DNA from: Litoditis marina
Taxonomy: Eukaryota > Nematoda > Chromadorea > Rhabditida > Rhabditidae
DNA length: 64,000 nucleotides
NCBI GenBank assembly: GCA_964036275.1
Contig: OZ038436.1
Coordinates: 21,355,904 to 21,419,903 of the forward strand
Direction: 5' to 3'
This document shows, piece by piece, positions 58,807-64,000 of the stretch. Both the position numbers and the translations under genes were made by a program. The notes under the pieces were generated by a model. It saw nothing but the letters and a program-made list of their open reading frames with translations. It was not told the origin of the DNA and did no database searches. Every line of letters starts with the position of its first letter. Within the stretch, counting starts at the first letter, position 1.

Positions 58807-59710
58807 CGTAGAAAATGCTGGAATGCTCTAAGTTTTGAGACAGTATTCTCAAAAGAATAGTTATACAGAAAAACTGAACAGTCAAAACTATGAAAAAGAA
58901 TACGAACTGGTTTATATTACATAAACTTGTGCACAGGCAAACTATTAATTTTATTCATACTCGATTGTATTTGGACTATTTGACGTAATTGTTTGTTTCA
59001 AGTTTTTCTTGCAATGAAAACAAGCGAATAGCAGATGGAAAATGGTGAACACATAAAGAAACAATCTCAGAGACATAGTTTTATTTTGAAGTCAATAAAC
59101 TCGAAAGTCTGAGTTTTTAAACTAGGAGTAAGTGAGCAGCAGCAGAGCTAATTGTATGTACGTGTATGTTGAGATTTCCACCTTCACGAGACTGAAACTT
59201 CATTACGGTAATCCGTTAATCACGCTCGCTGCATGAATGGTCGCAGAAAATCATAGTAACACGAGTTCAAACCTCAACTTAGTTATTTTTTTGGCAGGGA
59301 AACAAGAGAAAAACTTACCTATCGAATGAAGATTGTTACAGCACTTAAGAAATCCGGCTGGTAATAATGACATCAGGAAACGTAATATTTTCAATGTTCG
59401 AATAGACTAAACGTACAGGTACTGTGAGGGGATCAAATTTGAATTGTTCTTTCATCAGTACAACAAACTTCTCAACTGCTTCTCTAAAGCACCATTAACT
59501 AGACTACAACTACGTGAACACAGAGTAAACATTTAGGTACCGTATTCCCTTCTAAGAGATCATTCCACCCCTAGTCTCTATCCACTCCTTGTCTCTTTCC
59601 ATCCATTGTCTCGGTCGTGTGAGTTGACCCCTCTCGATTGATTGATATGCCGTCCCCTCGTCTAATGGTACCACCTCCAGCCCATTTGTCCGCCATATTT
59701 GAGTGAATAA
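58807..59710. other. Chemoreceptor upstream region
   Basis: Promoter side of the minus-strand receptor gene, followed by spacer. No core promoter element or gene was recognised. Confidence 0.4.
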
Positions 59711-60148
59711 ATGCTCTCAACAACATCCGAGATGCAGCGCCTCCATGATCGTCGATGCCTCACTATATTTGGTATTCCCGAAGATTCAAACATGACAGAA
59801 AAGGTGAACTCTATCTTCAATTTGATTTCTGTTTCTCCTTCATCTATCGTTATTCTCCACCGTTTGGGAGAACGTTGCCACAAAAAAACCCCTCGCCCAC
59901 TCAAAGTTTTCATCAAAGAAGATGTTTGTTTTACACGTCCACGTCTAATTGATCTAGTCGAAGCCATGAAACGTGATTCTTCATTATCAACTTTCCATGT
60001 TCGCAAGTTCGAGACTCCGGAGCAGCGAAGGGCCGGATTCCTCGCCAGACAAGCCAAACGAGATGCCACCGCAGCTGTTCCGACCACACTACAAACTACA
60101 CACGTCATCGCACCGAAGAAAAAAAGTTGTTGCCGAAACTCTAGCTAG
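59711..60148 (+). mobile_element. Retrotransposon ORF1-like fragment
   Basis: A continuous 145-codon frame reads RRCLTIFGIPEDSN, then HRLGERCHKKTPRPLKVFIK, then a basic segment around FHVRKFETPEQRRAGFLARQ. The order (hydrophobic strand with G-[IL]-P-E, then R-L-G-x-R, then R-P-[LR]-K-[VI] and a closing R/K-rich T-x-E-Q-R-R helix) is typical of the small RNA-binding ORF1-type proteins next to non-LTR retrotransposon endonuclease/RT frames in nematodes. No reverse transcriptase follows in 60150-61000, so this is an isolated or truncated copy. Base composition is more GC-rich than the spacers around it. It could instead be a domesticated single-exon gene. Confidence 0.5.
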
Positions 60149-61535
60149 AGGTACCTAGATCTGTATCGAGTTCTTCCCTTCAACATTGTGAGACCCAAAT
60201 AGACCCAGACACATCCTCTCGTTTTGTTGGGCACGATTTTGTATCTATGCACAGATAATTATGCTCTCGATTCGTCCAAATGATTAACAATCTTGCTACT
60301 TTAAATGATGGTGGTTGATTATAATAAAATCACTTAATCTGTATTTTCCTGATTGTTCCACGTTCCCATGTACTTTTTTGTAGCTGACCTATGAACATGT
60401 CCTGCTTCGTTGATATTATTGATTTTATGTTCGCCTTGTTCGAAGGTAGAGTATTGCTGCTCTACCAATTAAAGGGCCTAGTTTTTCGTGATTTGTGTTA
60501 CTTTTTGCAATTAAACAATCGTAATGAACCTTATATAAAGAGACCTATGACTAGTGTGATAACATGAATGTTTGAATGAGAAAAAATTCAAAGTTTTCCT
60601 AGTTTCGAAGAAGTATTTCGCAGCGTGCATTATGAAAATCTAGAACTACTGGTGAAAAGAGCGTGGAAACTTTCAAACTTGAGCTCGGGCAAGTTGACAG
60701 CTGTACAAAATTTTGATGGGAAATCTTTGCAAACTAATCTACGATAGATCACAGGTTTAAAAACCCTGTGTGGGAAATAGTGCTTCGAGAAGGTCAAAGC
60801 TACTTTCGTGGGAAACTGATTGACAACAATGATCCCAAGATATGCGTCATTCATGATTTTTGCAGCCATTTAATTTCTGTACCGTCGTAACATTATTTGC
60901 AGTTCACTTTATCTCGTTAAAATGTGCCCTCGTAAATGGTACTCCTAGTTCTTGTCTGAGATTGTTCATCAAAAAACGTAATTGGCCACTTTAACCTGTT
61001 TGTAGTTTGATTTGCACCCATACATAAAATATAGCTAGTTTTCCACTGATTTGCAGTGGTATTCAACTACAAACATATCATTTCCACTTGCACGCACCGG
61101 TTTCAGCCTGGTACCGTAGCAAAGTCATCTGAGTGGTGAGCTCCACCTGATCTGAGGACCTAATCACATTCTGGTCACCTGGTTGCCAATTTCACAAGCA
61201 TGAAAGAGCTGACCCTAACTTTGGTGAGGTGCTGACGAGATAGTTCAGCTCAAAATTGTCTTTTTCATGAGAGTTTGCTACGGTGCCAGGTTTTGTCAGA
61301 GCGTATACCTATGAGAGATAGTGCGGTGATGTACACTGAGAAAAACTCAGCTAGAAAACAAATCATGATCGACGTACAGTTGTTTATCAGATAAAACGAG
61401 TTATGCATGTGATATGATGAGTACCCATGAGATCTCACGGTACAAGCTTGTTTTCTTTTATATCCTGAGAGTTGCCGTGGTTCTCACAGTAGTACGAATA
61501 CCTTCGGTTGAACGTGACTTTCTCCCACCCTCTCA
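60149..61535. other. Spacer with a small inverted-repeat element
   Basis: Holds a GTAGTTTGATTTG / CAACTACAAAC hairpin pair at about 61001-61073 and a MITE-like unit at 61109-61294. The minus-strand frame 60630-60869 is not supported. Confidence 0.5.
61109..61294. repeat. MITE-like element with CCTGGTACCGTAGCAAA ends
   Basis: CCTGGTACCGTAGCAAAGTC at the left is matched by the inverse TTTGCTACGGTGCCAGG at the right. About 185 bp, non-coding. Confidence 0.7.
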
Positions 61536-61992
61536 TTAAAGAATCCGTTCCGCTTTAATTTTGACTTTCGAGTTAACAATCTGACTCTATGGCAAATGAA
61601 AAACCATTATCGAAAATATATACTTCTATATCCCTATCTTGCCTCGTTTTCTCACAAACGCGGCTTACGTAATGACACCGATAGGGGGGTTGCGTACGGG
61701 GTATGCTCAAAATAGCCTATAGAAGTGCAACAACGATTTTAAAACACTCTATCACATACGAATACACAATTAGAGACTACAAAATAAAAATCAATCTGGA
61801 GGTTATTGAACCAAGTCAAGTTGCGTCACAGTGAAAATGTTCATGTCCCCTTCTTTATTGCTTGATGTCGTGCAAATTTTACAAATTTTCAATCAGAAAT
61901 TTTTTCATGGTCTATAGGAAGACAGTAAGAAACTCTTTAGAGCTTTTTAAATTTTTTGTGAAACTCAAATTATAGCGGAACGGATTCTTTAA
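61536..61992. mobile_element. 457-bp non-autonomous element with TTAA target duplication
   Basis: Bounded by TTAA on both sides (61536-61539 and 61989-61992). Inside them AGAATCCGTTCCGCTTTAAT is inverted as ATTATAGCGGAACGGATTCT. No transposase frame. TTAA duplication is characteristic of piggyBac-type insertion; assignment to that superfamily is inference. A diverged copy lies at 57127-57580. Confidence 0.75.
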
Positions 61993-62415
61993 CAAACCCA
62001 TGTGATCGTAATGCACTGATCCAAACCTAATATAGAAACACAACTGAACTGAAGATTGAAATCTGGGAATGAATACGTTTTCAGTTCGCTGATTTTGAAT
62101 TAGATATTTAATTATTATAGAAAAACTCGTGCCACTGAGGACATGAATCACTCGTGGTAAACCTATTGAAACTCGAATGGTACAGTTGAACATGTTGAAT
62201 GTGTTGGAAATACGAGTTCGATGTTATAGAATAGAAATTTTCTCACACTGGAAAAAATATACTGCAATTTGTTTAGTTTTTCTTTTTCCACAAACAGCAC
62301 ATTGAAAGGAAAAAGACATTGGAGAGTTATGTTTAAACAGAAAAATTAAATTACTTCCGTTTTTAGTGCAGAGCTGCTGAACTGTGGAGGACTGGAACAT
62401 TTAATTTTTTCACTT

Positions 62416-62693
62416 CCACCTCCCAAATAACCGATCACCTGACATATAAACTCGCCGAATATTGAACGACTGACCACACAAGATATGATATTGATTATAT
62501 GATATTTATCTCACGTTTTAAGTGAAATGCCATTTTCGCAATCAGTTGGAATCTTGAGTTTCATTTGTGCCCGGCTCGATTCATTCACGCTACAAGTTTT
62601 CAGTTATTCTTTATTGCTTTTCTGAATAGAAAGTTTCACAATAGAATTATAACATTAGTTGTAAAAGTTTGTTAGTGGCCAGTGGCCTGCTGA
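62416..62693. repeat. Duplicated 3' flank of the chemoreceptor
   Basis: Matches 53556-53836 (shared CCTGACAT.AAACTCG, TCTCACGTTTTAAGTGAAA and GGCTCGATTCATTCACGCTA), so the tandem duplication extends past the stop codons. Confidence 0.8.
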
Positions 62694-63937
62694 CTATGCG
62701 GGAACAATGTTTGGTGTCCAGTAGCAATTGTCTTCACCGTAGTGCGTGCCGTGAAAACCACATAGAGAGCCGAAAAACCGCTGTCTGATTGTTCTGAAAA
62801 GATCAGCTCAGAGAAGTAGTGAAGTACAACATAAGTTTCGCAGATATCACAGCCTAAAAAACTTGACATGTTCGTGGTATGATCACTCTACAATACTTCT
62901 TAAGAATTCAAACCCGGTTCCAATAACACCAAAGTTTGAAATACTCCAAATCGGTGTACAACTCTCATTTCCCCACAATTTCTAAGTCGAGATTAGTACG
63001 TTCATTTGAGATGTAGACGGTTCCGCATGAATTTCAATAAATAACTTCCACTGAGGTAGCACTTCGCTAATATCGTTACCGCGTGAAACTGGAGTTGCGC
63101 GCCACTTCCGTGTTTTGTCGATCTTCGGTTTGACTAGGAAAAAAAGAACTCAATGAACTATTCTATATACAGTATATAAAGCACACTTCACATCTCACTA
63201 CTTGATGTGCTTTCTTTCTCAGTGGATAAAAACGATGAACTTCGTTCATTTCTGAGTTGATAGCACAGCCAAGTTCCGCCTACACTGCTGAGTGCTCTAC
63301 GTCTTCGGAATGGATATTTTATCCAAATAGTGTAACGAAGTTACATGACATTGTCTCGTGAGAGAATTGAGCTGCCTGCAGTAACTAATATGTAAAATTA
63401 TTATTTCAATCCTACTATGAGTACTGTAATATCAGTACACAGGCAGAGGGCGAGGTTCACATGAAAAATGAATTCATCCAAAACTAAGAATACTGTTTGT
63501 TATATTGCTATGGTTTGGCCTGGATGATGAGTATAGTAATTGTCAAACCGTTGTGGACACCGTATCATCGATTTTGTGAGGGGCGGGGTTTGGCGAGTGG
63601 TCAGCCAGTCTGCGCATCATTGACCTATACGCTCTCTCTACCGCTGGCATATAATGAACGAGCACTCGCCCCGCATCGCTTAGTCAATCGAACCCTCTGC
63701 GATCCTCATAGGGAAAATGGCGACTATAACAAACCTGTTGGTGACGAGTCCGAACAGAGATGCAAATCCGAAGCGGATCATGACGAGAACATTGAAGATG
63801 TGTCCGTACAAAAGACTGTCGCTGGGGGGATGATGCCAGAGAAACAATAACACAGCAGTAAGTAGAAACACCACGAAAAAGTTGGAAAGAAGGGGGAGTT
63901 CCACTTTCAGGGAGGGCGCGTTGCTGACCATATGAAC
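62694..63937 (-). CDS. Tandem chemoreceptor paralogue, 3' exons only (5' end beyond window)
   Basis: Two exons are visible: 63735-63937 (VHMVSNAPSLKVELPLLSNF... through MIRFGFASLFGLVTN) and 62694-62793 (tail starting RTIRQRFFGSLCGFHGTH). They are the same sizes and phases as exons 6 and 7 of the receptor at 53837-58806, with about 90% identity in the TM6-TM7 exon. Earlier exons must lie beyond 64000. In the tail a net loss of 8 nt relative to the sister gene shifts the frame, so it ends YGEDNCYWTPNIVPA instead of the sister's ATTVRTIATGHQTLF end. The transmembrane core is intact, so the protein may still work. The intron (62794-63734) also shares a 150-bp block with the sister gene (62965-63125 and 54175-54305). 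Confidence 0.85.
63577..63712. other. GC-rich insertion in the paralogue intron
   Basis: GAGGGGCGGGGTTTGGCGAG at the left and GCACTCGCCCCGC at about 63661-63673 are partly inverted copies. There is no counterpart in the sister gene's intron, and composition differs sharply from the AT-rich surroundings. Confidence 0.45.
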
Positions 63938-64000
63938 CTGAATCATGACAGTTTTCATCCGAATAAGATATATAATAATTAATATGATTGATAGAACTTG

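Overview
The window is nuclear DNA from a free-living or necromenic nematode. Genes have many short exons (mostly 70-200 nt) with nematode-type TTTCAG acceptors, several start codons sit just downstream of splice-acceptor-like sequence (as expected for SL trans-splicing), and the gene content is nematode-like (mog-4/DHX16, amphid-type receptor guanylyl cyclase, alfa-1/C9orf72, cln-3, chemoreceptor GPCRs). The very high exon counts (27 for the helicase, 31 for the cyclase) suggest a diplogastrid such as Pristionchus; this is inference, not proof.

Layout. 1-4 kb: a possible secreted-protein gene (-), an RNase P RNA gene (+) with TATA box and T-stretch terminator, and a tiny candidate gene (+). 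4.06-9.67 kb: a complete CLN3/battenin homologue (-, 11 exons, 402 aa). 11.6-19.4 kb: a complete C9orf72/ALFA-1 homologue (-, 20 exons, 714 aa) whose longin domain is split by a long Ser/Asp-rich insert. 20.3-31.5 kb: the spliceosomal DEAH helicase MOG-4/DHX16/Prp2 (+, 27 exons, 1011 aa), divergent from alfa-1; one intron holds a complete antisense gene for a secreted Gly/Tyr-rich protein (149 aa). 35.1-48.0 kb: a receptor guanylyl cyclase (+, 31 exons, 1076 aa). 50.8-52.1 kb: histone H1 (-, 3 exons, 180 aa). 53.8-58.8 kb: a 7TM chemoreceptor (-, 7 exons, 307 aa), followed at 62.7-64 kb by the 3' part of a tandem paralogue cut by the window edge. A retrotransposon ORF1-like relic lies between them.

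All the main gene models were built by hand: exon phases match at every junction and each frame closes at a stop, so coordinates should be close to base-accurate, but no alignment or expression data were used. The introns and spacers carry several small inverted-repeat (MITE-like) families, some shared between distant parts of the window, including one ~457-bp element with TTAA flanks. CLN3 and C9orf72 both act at lysosomes and are neighbours on the same strand; otherwise the genes have unrelated roles (splicing, chromatin, chemosensation, tRNA processing).
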